Shown here piece after piece: positions 43,395 through 57,269 of a stretch of 64,000 bases of DNA. The position numbers were made by a program, and so were the translations under genes. The stretch lies in NCBI RefSeq assembly GCF_026151205.1, contig NC_087079.1, forward strand, positions 10,592,635 through 10,656,634. The letters are read 5' to 3'. A model generated the notes under the pieces. The model was given only the letters and a program-made list of their open reading frames with translations, made no database searches and had not been told where the DNA came from. The DNA is from Bolinopsis microptera (taxonomy: Eukaryota > Ctenophora > Tentaculata > Lobata > Bolinopsidae). How positions within the stretch are numbered: the first letter of the stretch is position 1; each line of letters opens with the position of its first letter.

Positions 43395-46342
43395 ATGGGG
43401 CGTGGCATGTATCCTCCTCAGCCCTCAATTTACATTAACAACCTCAATGACAAAGTCAAAAAGGAAGGTCAGTGCATTCCTTGATCAGTTTGACAGTTTA
43501 AATATATTGACCTCGGTAAGTTTTGGTAAGTCTAGGTAAGTCACCGCACTGCACTGGTAAGCCGTGCTTGAACTATGTATCGGACGTGGCTACCGATTGA
43601 TACAATGTAAGTCTTCTTCTAGTGAAAGGTAAAACTCTCGTTCTTTGGTACGTAAGTTCAATTTACAGTCGTACGGGGACGGGGGTCGTACCCCGATTCT
43701 TTGGTTATGGTGAGTGTGACTTAATCAGTGAGGTGTAAGTTCACGAAAAGTTTACATGACTGCTCGCTATTGTTTGGTAAGTCCGTAAGTTTGCTCGCGA
43801 ATTTATGGAAGTCGGCAATTTAATTGTACCTTATACCAACAGCCTTGTCTTCGGTGTGCTCCGTGCTCTTGGTAAGTTTTGCTTAAAAAGCTATGCTCTT
43901 GGTAAGTTTTGAATTTTGCAATTTCTACTCTTCGCAAGTTCTTCACCTGAATCGTTTTTGGTAAGTTCTGGAGTAGATAAGTTTTGGAGTAGGTAAGTTA
44001 TGGATTTATAAAGTTTTGGACTTTGTAAGTTTGGACTAGGAAGATTTTGGTAATCAATGCAATCGATAATCTCTCTCTCTCTCTTCTTGGTAAGTTCTGT
44101 TCTTGGCAAATTGTGTAAGTTTGGTAAGTTCTGCTCTTGTAAAGTTTTGATGAATTCTGCCCGTGTTCATTTCTGCGCCTGGTAAGTTTTGCACTTGGTG
44201 ATCCTGTAGTTGGTATTTCATCCCCTTTCACCATTGGTAAGTCAAGTGTCTTGTCGTGATACAAACTATACTGGACATGGTCGTGCCTGTTGCCACAAAT
44301 TTTACATCTAGAGTAGTTGAAATTTTTAGCTCAAGCTGAACTCATATTTTCTCCTAAATGAATAAACCTCTTTTCTTGGCTCGGTTATGGGACTTTATAG
44401 TTTGTATCCCGAGAAGATCCAGTGATTTTGCTCCAGCTGCTGATTGTGGCTCTCCTTACTCAACTCAAACCACTCTTACTTACGCGGGTAAAACTGGTAG
44501 TATATTAGAAATTTATGTGAGTTTTAGGCGATATTTAATAAACAATTTTTTAATAAAAATTAACTTTGAGCTTTGAGCTTGTCCAATCTTTCAATTTTTA
44601 CTAATGTGAATTGTTATATTGATGTTTTCGATCATTTGACAAAAAACGGGTTAAGTATTTTGATGAACAGAAGCTTTACGGCTCGATGCTCCATATTTGG
44701 TAATGTATTTGGGTGAAGTATAAACGGTAATGTATAATATCCTTAACTCTGGAACTAGAAAATGATGCAAAATCCACCACCCCCCGTTCCCCCCTCCCAG
44801 ACACTGTACCTTAACAATCTTAACGAGAAAGTCAAACTAGAAGGTTACTTTTGTTTACTATACTGATCCTATAATCTCCAATTTCTGTGTTTTTGTTCCT
44901 CAAAAATTGTACAAAATTTTAAAATGATACCCTTCAGTGCTCTTTTTTCAAATCATTTTCGTTTGTTATTACATGAGGTCTCTCCTAGACCCAAATATGT
45001 TGAATTTCAGAGTTGAAGAAATCTCTGTACGCAATTTTCTCTCAATTCGGAGAAATTCTGGAAATTGTTGCGGCCAAGAATTTGAGAGCACGAGGACAAG
45101 CTTTTGTAGTGTTTAAGGATATCAACAGTGCTTCAAATGCTCTCAGATCAATGCAGGGATTCCCTTTCTACGAGAAACCTATGGTGAGACCATTAAACTT
45201 CCTTTTGAGTAATGAAATGCTGAGAAATTTAAACATCTCGACAATGAAAAAATTCCCTTTTTGGATCGTTATTTAATGCAGAGCATTTCCAGAGGATAAA
45301 CTATGCCAAGAAGAAGTCAGACGCAGTGGCTAAGTTGGACGGTTCATTTGTAGCTAAAGATGCCAACAAGAAGGGTGCTGTGAAAGAAAAGAGGAAAGCT
45401 CCCGAGCAAGGTACACCAAAGCAAGCTGATCTCAGAACTAAATATTTATAATCAAATATCGATTATATACAATTTCCTGAAATCTGGGTATTTAATGACT
45501 CCACCTAAATGGTACAAATATTCCCCCACTTGCTGAGATATTATCTGCTGTTAAACATATGTAACCTGTCATTCCTTCAGCAGGTGGAGAAGCGAAGAGA
45601 GTGATGGAGAAAGCTATGCCCATGATGGGACTTATGCAAGGGATGATGCAGGGTATAATCCCCCCAGGAATGCAACCCCCAGCTGTTAACACCGTCGCTC
45701 CCCCGATGCCACCTAAACCCAGACCAACTCCTCCTCAAACTGGAAGTGAAATTCCACACAAAATATTATTCTTGCAGAACCTCCCTCCAGAAACAACAGA
45801 AATGATGTTGACGATGCTTTTCGAACAGTAAGTCTAATATCTTGAGTAATGCGCATATCGTCGCATGAGCCATGAAGCCAAACTTAAACCGGCGGGCCAA
45901 ACTCATTCCTACAGTTTTGCCGCCTTTGTGTTAAAAATGCGCGGCTCAAAATAACGATTTTGTAACGCGCGGTCACATTTTGGTGTGACAATGACCTCTA
46001 ATGAGCATTATAAAACCAAACTTTTAAGCTAGCTTAATCTTCACTCCACTTTTTTAGATGCATGGGAAATCACGTGACTTTTGATACTGTTATAACAGTG
46101 TCTCACAATTCACGTGACATGGTCATATCCACTTCTTACAACCAGTTTTAACGAGATCCATCCTAACTGTCAAATATTACAGGTTCCCTGGGTTCAAAGA
46201 AACAAGATTAGTCCCCGGCAGACACGACATAGCCTTCGTCGAGTTCGAAGTTGACCAACAAGCATCCCAAGCAAAACAGGCTCTCAACCAGTTCAAGATC
46301 ACGCCGAAGAATGCCATGTCTATTTCATTTGCGAACAAATAG
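43395..46342 (+). CDS. snf: snf: U1A/U2B'' small nuclear ribonucleoprotein, two alternative first exons
   Basis: Exons: 1a 43395-43467 or 1b 44762-44843, then 45011-45183, 45293-45410, 45581-45827 (acceptor 45584 also possible: NAGNAG) and 46183-46342; 256 aa (1a) or 259 aa (1b). It binds U1 stem-loop II and/or U2 stem-loop IV RNA in the spliceosome. RRM1 has RNP2 in IYINNLN (1a) or LYLNNLN (1b) and RNP1 in RGQAFVVF, with [16 protein letters not shown] and [18 protein letters not shown] as in the family. A Pro/Met-rich linker leads to RRM2 ([30 protein letters not shown]). Both first exons end in phase 1 and join exon 2 in frame. The intron after exon 1a carries a cluster of GTAAGT sites. Confidence 0.95.
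43516..44242 (+). promoter_or_regulatory. Cluster of 18 GTAAGT (U1-type 5' splice site) hexamers
   Basis: Within 727 bp of the snf intron between exons 1a and 1b I count 18 GTAAGT hexamers on the sense strand, many as GGTAAGTT preceded by CTCTT. There are additional near-matches (GTGAGT, GCAAGT, GATAAGT), and I saw none on the antisense strand. It looks like a decayed tandem repeat whose preserved part is the splice-donor word. Confidence 0.9.
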
Positions 46343-48443
<2,101 letters not shown>

Positions 48444-48620
48444 AGCCCCGTAACTCTTGCCGTTCTGCTCAAGCCATTTTATGTAACATTTGTGGTACAA
48501 AACCGTCAATTAAACCACTTACCACTGACCCGTTTAAAAAACCTTTACCATTTGGCTCCTCATAGTTTTGTAGGCACTATACCGTAACTCTTACCGTTTC
48601 CTTGATTAAGCCGCTCGGAA

Positions 48621-48955
<335 letters not shown>

Positions 48956-49187
48956 AGAAAACACACATTCTGGGATTATTAAGGTGATGTTAGGCCTGAC
49001 GAGCCTGTCGCTCCCTAAATCTAATCTAACTATACTATTACTAACAAGCTAGTTAACGAATTTATAACATCTAACTTAGCTCTGCAAATACATTATCTTT
49101 CGCCGCACATTTTGGCCTAAATAGTCGCGATTTTCTTTTGTCCCGCCTAGGGTGTCCAGCCAAGTGTGGAATATTGGAAGTTTTGGA

Positions 49188-51105
49188 GGGGGGTGTCACG
49201 TCCGTCTATGTCCGCTTGTCTCATAGAATCCAAAAATGACAGGACATAGGCGGACATAGACGGACATAGGCGGACATAGACGGACATAGGCGGACATTAA
49301 TGGACACCTAAATTGCTAAATAAAATGTTCAATTTTCGCTGTTATAGGGGGATCATGTTTTTTTTTCCGTTCGGTACCCTATATTTTCAAAACGGACAAA
49401 AAATAGAGCGGACAAAAACGGACAAAAATGGACAAAAACGGACAAAAATGGAAATAACATTTAGATGCTTCCTCCTCCTACTCTTCCTCCTCCTCCCCCT
49501 GGGTCTTCCTGATCTTCCTCAGTCCTCTTCCTCCTCCCCTCCTCAGTCCTCCTCCTACTCCTCCTCCTCGTCCTCAGTCCTCCTCATCAGTCCTCAACAG
49601 TCCTTCTCCTCCCCAGTCCTCCTCCTCCTCCTGGGTCCTCCTCCTCCTCTTCATCCTCCTCCTCTTCCTCCTCAATCCTCAGTCCTCCTCAGTCCTCCTC
49701 CTCATCCTTCTCCTCAGTCCTCCATCCTCCTCCTCAGTCCTCCCCCAGTCCCCCTCCTCCTCCTCCTATTCAGTCCTCCTCTCCTCCTCCTATTCAGTCC
49801 TCCTCCTCCTCCTCCTTCTCAGTCCTCCTGAGTCCTCCTCCTCCTCCTGAGTCCTCCTCCTCCTCCTCTTTCCTCTCAGTCATCCTCCTCAGCCATCCTC
49901 CTCAGTCTTCCTCCTCCTGGGTCCTCCTCCTCCTCTTCATCCTCCTCCTCTTCCTCCTCGGTCCTCAGTCCTCCTCCTCCTGGGTCCTCCTCCTCATCCT
50001 TCTCATCAGTCCTCCTCCTCCTCCTCCTCCTCAGTTCTCTTCAGTCCTCCTTCTCATTTCTCCTAAGTCCTCCTCCTGAGTCCTCCTCCTGAGTCCTCCT
50101 CCTCTTCCTTCTGAGTCCTCCTCCTGAGTCCTCCTCCTCCTCCCTCTCAGTCATCCTCCTCAGTCATCCTCCTCAGCCATCCTCCCCAGCCATCCTCCTC
50201 AGCCATCCTCCTCAGTCCTCCTCCTTCTCAGTCATCGTCAGTCCTCCTCCTCAGTCGTCCTCAGTCGTCCTCCTCCTCCTGGGTCTTCCTGATCCTCCCC
50301 AGTCCTCTTCCTCCTCCCCTCCTCAGTCCTCCTCCTACTCCTCCTCCTCGTCCTCAGTCCTCCTCATCAGTCCTCAACAGTTCTCCTCCTCCCCAGTCCT
50401 CCTCCTCCTCCTGGGGCCTTTTCCTGGGTCCTCCTCCTGGGTCCTCCTCCTCCTGGGTCCTCCTCCTCCTGGGTCCTCCTCCTCCTGGGTCCTCCTTCTC
50501 CTCCTCAGTCCTTCTCCTCCTCCTCCTCAGTCCTCTTCCTCCTCTTCCTCCTCCTCCTCCCTCTCAGTCATCCTCCTCAGCCATCCTCCTCAGCCATCCT
50601 CCTCAGCCATCCTCCTCAGTCCTCCTCCTTCTCAGTCCTCCTCAGTCCTCCTTCTGAGTCCTCCTCCTCCTCAGTCATCCTCCTCAGTTCTCCTCCTCCT
50701 CCTCCTAGGTCCTCCTTCTGGGTCCTCCTCCTCCTGGGTCTTCCTGATCCTTCTCCTCCCTCTCAGTCATCCTTCTCAGTCATCCTCCTCAGTCATCCTC
50801 CTCAGCCATCCTTCTCAGCCATCCTCCTCAGTACTCTTCAGTACTCTTCAGTACTCTTCAGTCCTCAAAATGTTTGTCCGCTAATGTCCACCAATGTCCG
50901 CTAATGTCCACCAATGTCCATCCGGGTCCGCCAATGTCCGTCCGAGTCCGCCAATGTCCGTCCGAGTCCGCCAATGTCCGTCCGAGTCCGCCAATGTCCG
51001 TCCGTGTCCGCCAATGTCCCAAAAAACACGTCCGTTGTCTCATAGAATCCAAAAAGGACAGGACATAGGCGGACATGACACCCTCCCCCCCCCCCCCCCC
51101 CCCCC
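49188..51105. mobile_element. G-tract-bounded transposon 3 with GGACATAGGCG words
   Basis: The left end is GGGGGG (49188-49193) then TGTCACGTCCGTCTATGTCCGC. The right end is GCGGACATGACACCCT then 21 C (51085-51105). TTTGGA flanks both sides (…TTTTGGA before, TTTGGAAC after), an imperfect target duplication. TTGTCTCATAGAATCC and GACAGGACATAGGCGGAC occur near both ends in the same orientation, while the tips are inverted. The word GGACATAGACGGACATAGGC is iterated at the left, and TCCGTCCGAGTCCGCCAATG at the right. The interior is a TCC tract. Confidence 0.7.
49469..50860 (+). repeat. TCC-rich pyrimidine repeat tract (about 1.4 kb)
   Basis: Same texture as the tract at 27.8-30.1 kb (CTCAGTCCTCCTCCTCC with GGGTCCTCC and CAGCCATCC variants). 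It also occupies the interior of a G-tract-bounded element. Confidence 0.9.
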
Positions 51106-51135
51106 TTTGGAACTCAACCGATGATGAGTGTTATA

Positions 51136-51704
51136 CAGTGGTCGAACGGGGGCAGGATTCTGACCGGGGCCGGGGAGCCCCAATATAGCCGGGGCCGGGG
51201 CTGACCACTGAGAATTGGCCGGGGCCGGGAAATCTTCCATTTTGCCGGGGCCGGGGGTAGTTTACCAAACTGAAGTCAGAAATTGAAACATGAATTTGAT
51301 AATAATTAATAGGCTGGTGTGATGCAATTACAATCGGGGGGAAGGATTAAACTCAAGGTGCGGCTTATCCTCACCGACTTGAGGATTAAACCGCAACTTC
51401 GTGCTGTGAACCAACTCAGGATAATCCTCATTAACCTAAATCCTGAGATCCATACTTAATTTCTAATAGTCTAATCCTCAACTCGGAACTGAGGATAACC
51501 CTCAGCTGCTACTTTTTCTGGACCTCGGGATTTTAAAAGTAATCCCACATCCAAATATGGCTCGGTTCACAAAAAATTTACCATAAAATATGTTAGGCTC
51601 TGTAGTTTACGTTGAGCCGTAGTTTTAGCTGCAGTGCAGTATTTTTACTTTCTAGTGCCGGGGGTTGTGATTTTGGACGGGGCCGGGGACCCGGTCGACC
51701 ACTG
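51136..51704. mobile_element. hAT-like miniature element with perfect 8-bp target duplication
   Basis: Ends CAGTGGTCGAACGGG and CCCGGTCGACCACTG are inverted repeats. GTGTTATA flanks both sides (51128-51135 and 51705-51712). Multiple GGCCGGGG copies lie near both ends. CAGNGGTCG tips with an 8-bp duplication are typical of hAT non-autonomous elements. 569 bp, non-coding. Confidence 0.85.
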
Positions 51705-51712
51705 GTGTTATA

Positions 51713-52713
51713 CCGGCATGTTTCCTCAAAGGGTGGAGTTTAAGACTATTTGATGAGTATTGTGTAACGTGCACGCATAGGATTGGTTCCTACGAGAATA
51801 CCGGAGGTAATGTTTACTGTTGTAAAGCACTCAATTAGTTAAAACAATCATTTTACAATGAGGTAAAGTACAAGTTAATGGGGTAACCTTTGTTGCGAAT
51901 GTGTTATAGTTCAGCTTATTGTTGGTATTTCGGGACTTTATTCGACCCGTTTGAAGGGACTGTTCAAATATCTTGTCAGCAACTGTTAAACTATTTGTCC
52001 ATTTGAACCGCCTGCATCCTCTTGTAAACAAAACCCCGTTGCCGGAAGAATTTTCCAGAAGAACTCTGGGACTTCTTCTCGTTCTACTCACACTTCTTGT
52101 GTCGAATTCGATTGTTTAATGTTATGGTGGTTTAATCGATCATTTTGTGACCCAAGTGTTTCACTTACTCTCCCTCTCCGGCTCCCCTTATAACAGATTT
52201 GCTATTTAAATTGGCAGGGGACCTCAAGATTGCCTATCAAGTATTATTATTAAATATATGAGGAGCACTCGGAATTAAATTGTGATCTGTTTGGACTGAT
52301 GCATGTTTTCGAATATATTAGAGGGGTTTATACTTTTGCATGTCAACTGCGATAGGGAAGTCCCGGCCGTAGGCACGGGCCGGGTTACTCTAGAATGAAT
52401 AATGAATATAACACAAATGGGCATGGCCAAAATGGCGATTTTCCCAGTCTTCTCCTTTGGACTCTGGTTTTCTTTGTTCTAAAGAACTAATGGTAAGGTC
52501 CCAAAAAGGTCAGCCCTCTACTATGAAATGCAGGTCATGAGGTCAATGTGCATAAATAACCAGACCATGGAGCTTTGTTAGGTATCTAAGGCTTAAGCTA
52601 TCAAGCTTCAGTATTGCTCTAACCAGAGCCCTCTGATCTCCGGCTTGCAGTAGCGCGCGACCGCCATACTTAAGCACTCGGGTAGATGAACTTCAGTACA
52701 AGATACATACGAG
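51713..52713. other. Intergenic stretch downstream of ZCRB1
   Basis: The - strand frame 51831-52091 has no recognised domain. A CCCGGCCGTAGGCACGGGCCGGG palindrome-like segment lies near 52362. No gene supported. Confidence 0.45.
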
Positions 52714-55700
52714 TCAGTCTTCTTCAAGAATTTCCTCGTCACTGAAATAGGCATCCTGCTGATACCGTTTCTTACTGACAGTGTTCGAAACCCTCGAAAT
52801 GAGTTTCTGAGGTAAAGTCTGATAAGAAACGAATTGTTCTGAGTTCGTGGTTTGATAACGGTTCCCATCCTGATCTTCATAAATTGCAACAGCCGGACCT
52901 GGCGGTTCCTCCGGTTCCTTCTTCGATTCAGTTGAGTTTTCATCCTCTAGTCTTTCTGTTTCTTCCGCCATTTCTGCGTCTTCTGCGATGGCCTCAGCTA
53001 AACTGATATCAGGATTGAAATAATTGTCTACTTCTCCCTTTTTCTCACCCCTCTTCCTCTTCTTCTTTCGTGGTCTCTTCCTTTCTCCTAGAACGTTTTT
53101 AACGCACTTAAAGCTGAGATGACCGTACTCGCCACACTCGAAACATCTTGACTTGTCGGGATAGTCTTTCCTTCTGATGAATTCTCTCGTTCTTCCGTTG
53201 TCTTTCGCCATGCAGCACTTCAGGGTCCGGCCGAACAACTGGAATAGTAACAAAAGATTAAATGATATCCTATAAATATAATCGTACTTCCTTAGTTATA
53301 CTGTAATTCTTAATGATAATCAGAGGCAACATATAGGTAAATATAGCCCCTTACCTGTTTCCCGTGAAAAGTATTGATGACCCGAATACAGGGTTCTCGT
53401 TCTAGAAACAGAGCGAAAGCGATTCCTTTACTTCTGTGTTCCTTATCTCTTGGTATGGAAACTCTGAGGTGTAGGCTATAGTTAATTATCAAGAGTGGCT
53501 TTATTTTTTGGTAGTTTTTGTCAAGACTTTTGATCTAATATCGTGACCTAACTGTCGAATTCGGGTTGTTAATTTTTAAGTAGAAATATTATGATAACCA
53601 TCAATAGTGAGTTGAAGTGACATGATCCATGCAAAAGTTATAAAATAACAATATTTACTTGATACATCTTCCGAACTTCTCCAGTATCTGAAATAAGAGT
53701 TGCGTAATTATTTTGGGTAAATATTAAAACCATAAAGTTTTTTGGATTTATATCAGTGTTACAAAATTACGTAGAATTGAGAAGCTGTATAGATCGAAAT
53801 TGGACTAAGAAAAAAAAATCAAAACAAATTACTTGGATTATTGGATAGATAACCAGTTTTAAAAATACATATGATCGCTGACCAATAACAATACAGTATA
53901 CTTAAAACTAAACTTATTTATAACGTACAACTTAAAATACAATATGCTTTGTTACATTTACATTATAATATGTTCTCAACTCAAAAGTCTCATGTACAAT
54001 GAAATCAAATATTACAATTCTCGTACATTTACAAATTTTGTTCTAAAATCCTGAAATATAAATGCTGCGCAGTTAAAACTTAAAGAACGTAACTATGATA
54101 TAAACTAAAAATAAAAACTCGCACAAAACAAGAAAAATAAATCTAAATTCTAATTCATCGAGAGGCCGTTAAAATGATTAAAAGAAATTTTGTAAAAAGT
54201 TCTACGGTGATCACTCGAATGATTCCAGCCTCTCTGTTACCCATTTGACCTCCTTCTGCATTTTAGACTCTGTGTAAATTTCACCAAGTTTCTTATATCG
54301 GTCAATAATATCGCAGTTTGTGAGCAGCTTCATTTTTCGTAGACATATAGGACAAAGAGACATCGGCTGTCGAAAATCTTCCTCCAAATGTCCAGACCCG
54401 TTCATGACACACTCGAAGTAAATACAGTGGTCTAGCCCAAGAAGATGCATCGTTTCATGCACTAGTAATTTAACACTCCGTTCAAAAATCAAACAACCAG
54501 TTTTTGATTTCGACATCGGTTTGGATACCTTTCGTACGTCGTGCCAAAATTCAGATGAGAACGAAAGATTGGGATCATATCTTAAAATACTGAACACAGC
54601 TATCCTCTGATTCCCACTGGCCATACCTGCGACAAACAAATCGGACCTAGATTCGAATAACTCGTACCTAGTGAGTGCGATAACACATAAGCTATTTGAG
54701 CTGTTCAGCTCCAAATGATACCGAACTTCTTGCAATGCAGCCGTTATGTTTATCTGGAATCTTCCATTCTCCGCAATTCGGGCCTGGACGTACCGTTTTT
54801 GTTCGCCACGTTTTACCCATACTTTCTTACCGTCAACCCCAGTCTCCAACGCAGGCAGAACTACAAAAGGAATTCCTAGGTAGCTCTCAGCAAAGTTAGC
54901 AAGTTTCGATACATCTAAATCAAGATCTCCGATCGGTAGGATGAAAATTTTCCCGCTGGGATACTTTTCAAGTATTGTCGTACCACTCGATACAAAAGGC
55001 TGTTTCATGTACTTCAATTTCCTTTTTGAAAACCAGGGGTTTTCCTGTCTGAATTGCGCAACAGTCTGGCCCTCTTCATCGTACTGTGCAAGCCAATCAT
55101 TTTCAGATGTACACTTTGGGATCGATTGGTGACCAGTAAAGGAATACACGGTACTCTCTTCAACAGGCCCTAACGCAGACCGTTTCTGGGATAGAATTGG
55201 GGGTTTAAAACCTCGAACATACGGTATGAAATGCTGCTGGTTTCGTTTCTTCCGCTTGGACATGCTATGGGCGTATGTTGGAATCAGTTATATCGAAACT
55301 TGTTAAAAAGTCAAGGTGTTACTATTAATAGAATTAGCCTTGCACTGGAGACAAGAAGTGTCCAAAATAAGGACACGCTTATTTCTACAAAATAACAATA
55401 GTCTAGTACGTGTACGTGCGCGCGTTGAAGGTTACCCTCACACGCGTAAAACTAGCAATAGAAATCTCTTCAAACACAGTCAAAATGTTGTACTGTAGAA
55501 TAATTATAATTCATGTATTAAATCATGTTCATGAAAGTTCGATTAAAAATTAAACTGTTGAGGTGTCGGCTCGTTCGCTACAAATATTACACACAGTAAC
55601 TAAAGTTTTAAGGGAATTATGGAAATTGGAATCAAAAGAGATATTTTCACGTGATAGCGACAAAGTGAAGCTGTACCTTGTGGAGATCGTTGTTTGTCAA

Positions 55701-56322
55701 TGAGAAAGGCAGATTGGCAATGTACACTGTACTCTTGCTTGGCGCCAACCCACCACTACCTGCAATGAATTGTCGTTAGTTTACTAACGTCGGAATCATA
55801 TTGTTTTCATTGTTTGATCAAGTTGTGGTTTATCAACGCCCATTGAGTAAGCTTAATCTTCCGAATTTTCAAAATGCTGTTAAAAATTATGGAAACATTC
55901 CTATTTATAACCTGCGAAAAATAAGATCTAAAAACAAATGACGAATTATACAATTTTTAACAGTGAGCAGAATGAAAAAGCGAACGATTTCAATGGCTAA
56001 AATAAGTATAATTTTTGACTTATCGATGGCTAACGTGGAGCTGACCTTTTTTAGCAGCCCATTTCTTGTCAAAATGAATATGCTCAACTGGTCTTTCTGC
56101 TCTTATTCTCTGAAGCGGAATTTGGGGAATCCTGAAAACGTTGTCAGCGGCTACAATCTTCTGCACAGTTTGTGGATCAGGGCTTGAAGTCGTTAGTTTT
56201 TCAGTACTGCTTTCTCCAGCGCTGATTTCTGTTTGTCCATTGCTAGCTTCTTTTTTATCGATAATATTCCCTTTTTGTTGAGCATTTGTTTCTAGTTTTT
56301 CTGTATTTGTTTCGTCTGACAT
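52714..56322 (-). CDS. ZCRB1: ZCRB1 (U11/U12-31K), minor-spliceosome RRM and CCHC zinc-knuckle protein
   Basis: Exons (- strand): 56046-56322 (tentative), 55677-55759, 53659-53687, 53355-53463, 52714-53238; 340 aa if the first exon is right. It belongs to the U11/U12 di-snRNP that recognises U12-type introns. The start of exon 2, [20 protein letters not shown] then TNNDLHK, is almost the vertebrate N-terminus. The RRM continues [33 protein letters not shown]. The zinc knuckle is [15 protein letters not shown] basic stretch ([14 protein letters not shown]) and the typical acidic end [12 protein letters not shown] close it. The tentative first exon adds about 92 residues ([11 protein letters not shown] ... 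[12 protein letters not shown]) not found in vertebrate ZCRB1. Its donor is weak (GTCAGC) but in phase. An archaemetzincin gene lies in the intron between 53688 and 55676. Confidence 0.9.
54211..55263 (-). CDS. AMZ2: Archaemetzincin (M54 zinc metallopeptidase), intronless
   Basis: Single exon, 350 aa, in the same orientation as the ZCRB1 gene whose intron contains it. The zinc motif [11 protein letters not shown] starts at residue 269. It is followed by the family signature C-X4-M ([12 protein letters not shown]) and CPICLRK, giving the second metal site of archaemetzincins. Upstream, [40 protein letters not shown] and [12 protein letters not shown] match the N-terminal half of AMZ1/AMZ2. Length equals the usual AMZ2 size. 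All metal ligands and the catalytic Glu are present, so it is likely an active aminopeptidase-like enzyme, probably cytosolic because there is no signal peptide. AMZ1 versus AMZ2 is not decided by sequence alone. Confidence 0.93.
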   Translation of the reverse strand: MSKRKKRNQQHFIPYVRGFKPPILSQKRSALGPVEESTVYSFTGHQSIPKCTSENDWLAQYDEEGQTVAQFRQENPWFSKRKLKYMKQPFVSSGTTILEKYPSGKIFILPIGDLDLDVSKLANFAESYLGIPFVVLPALETGVDGKKVWVKRGEQKRYVQARIAENGRFQINITAALQEVRYHLELNSSNSLCVIALTRYELFESRSDLFVAGMASGNQRIAVFSILRYDPNLSFSSEFWHDVRKVSKPMSKSKTGCLIFERSVKLLVHETMHLLGLDHCIYFECVMNGSGHLEEDFRQPMSLCPICLRKMKLLTNCDIIDRYKKLGEIYTESKMQKEVKWVTERLESFE

Positions 56323-56346
56323 TTCGACATATGCTGAATTAAACAC

Positions 56347-57269
56347 AATATATTATGAGGCTTTACGTGCTTGATCTAAAATTGGAATGTGACCCATAAA
56401 ATAATGCACTTTATATTTCGGATGTAGCTTAAATTACGTTTTCTGCAACTTTCAATCGTTAAAAAAAACGGTTCGATATAGAAAGTCAATAAAACACAGC
56501 TATTCTACAAATGAACTCGCAAAGAATTTCAGTTAAGTTACATACCATACACAAACCATTAACCATTAACCATGCAACCATTGCAATACTGGGGTGTTGG
56601 ATCCCAAAATATCATCTGATCAAATATGGGGGACATGGGAAATAATATCGGGATATGAAATGACAATCCGAAATAAATATAATCTTATAACATATTATGC
56701 GATAGTTATATATATATTCTACCCTGTTCTACGGTTTACCTTAAAAATTTTATAGTATTAGATAAAATGAGAAATAAATCGGTAGTGATATACATCCTGT
56801 TTTAATGAAAAAACCCATTTAAAAGACTTTCTTCAAAAAGTACAGTCTGACAATGAAAATCACAAATCGATCACCTCATAAATATTATTATAACTTCGAT
56901 CTTCTACAGTCGGAACATAACAGTGAATCAACACTTCCAACATTACTAGAGCTAAACTCTCATTTCAACTCTAAAGCTCTAAAGCTACTTCAAGAAGCTG
57001 GCCCAGGTGGGACTTGGTGGGGGCACCATACGGGGGCACCAACTCGTCAAAATCCTCACAACACCAACACGGAACAAAATCCGAAATTTGTTTCTGTGTA
57101 GTGAGTGTAGAACGGAGCAGGAGATCACCGCCATTTCCGGGAATTTCCGGGATATATCGTGACTGGTGATGACCTCTTTCATACTCCAATGTAAGATATT
57201 CCTTAGGTCTGACTTGTGGGCCCTGCCAGCACAATCTCGTATTCTTATCTTTCTTCACCCCTATCTTCA
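56347..57269. other. Non-coding stretch upstream of ZCRB1
   Basis: Overlapping small frames near 56850-57270 on both strands have no recognised domain. Nothing else seen. Confidence 0.45.

Noticed and set aside
45492-45759. - strand frames over snf exon 4
   Set aside because: Antisense shadows of the Pro/Met-rich linker.
49313-49831. 172-aa frame with a Ser/Pro-rich C-terminus
   Set aside because: Crosses element words and the TCC tract; no independent coding signal.
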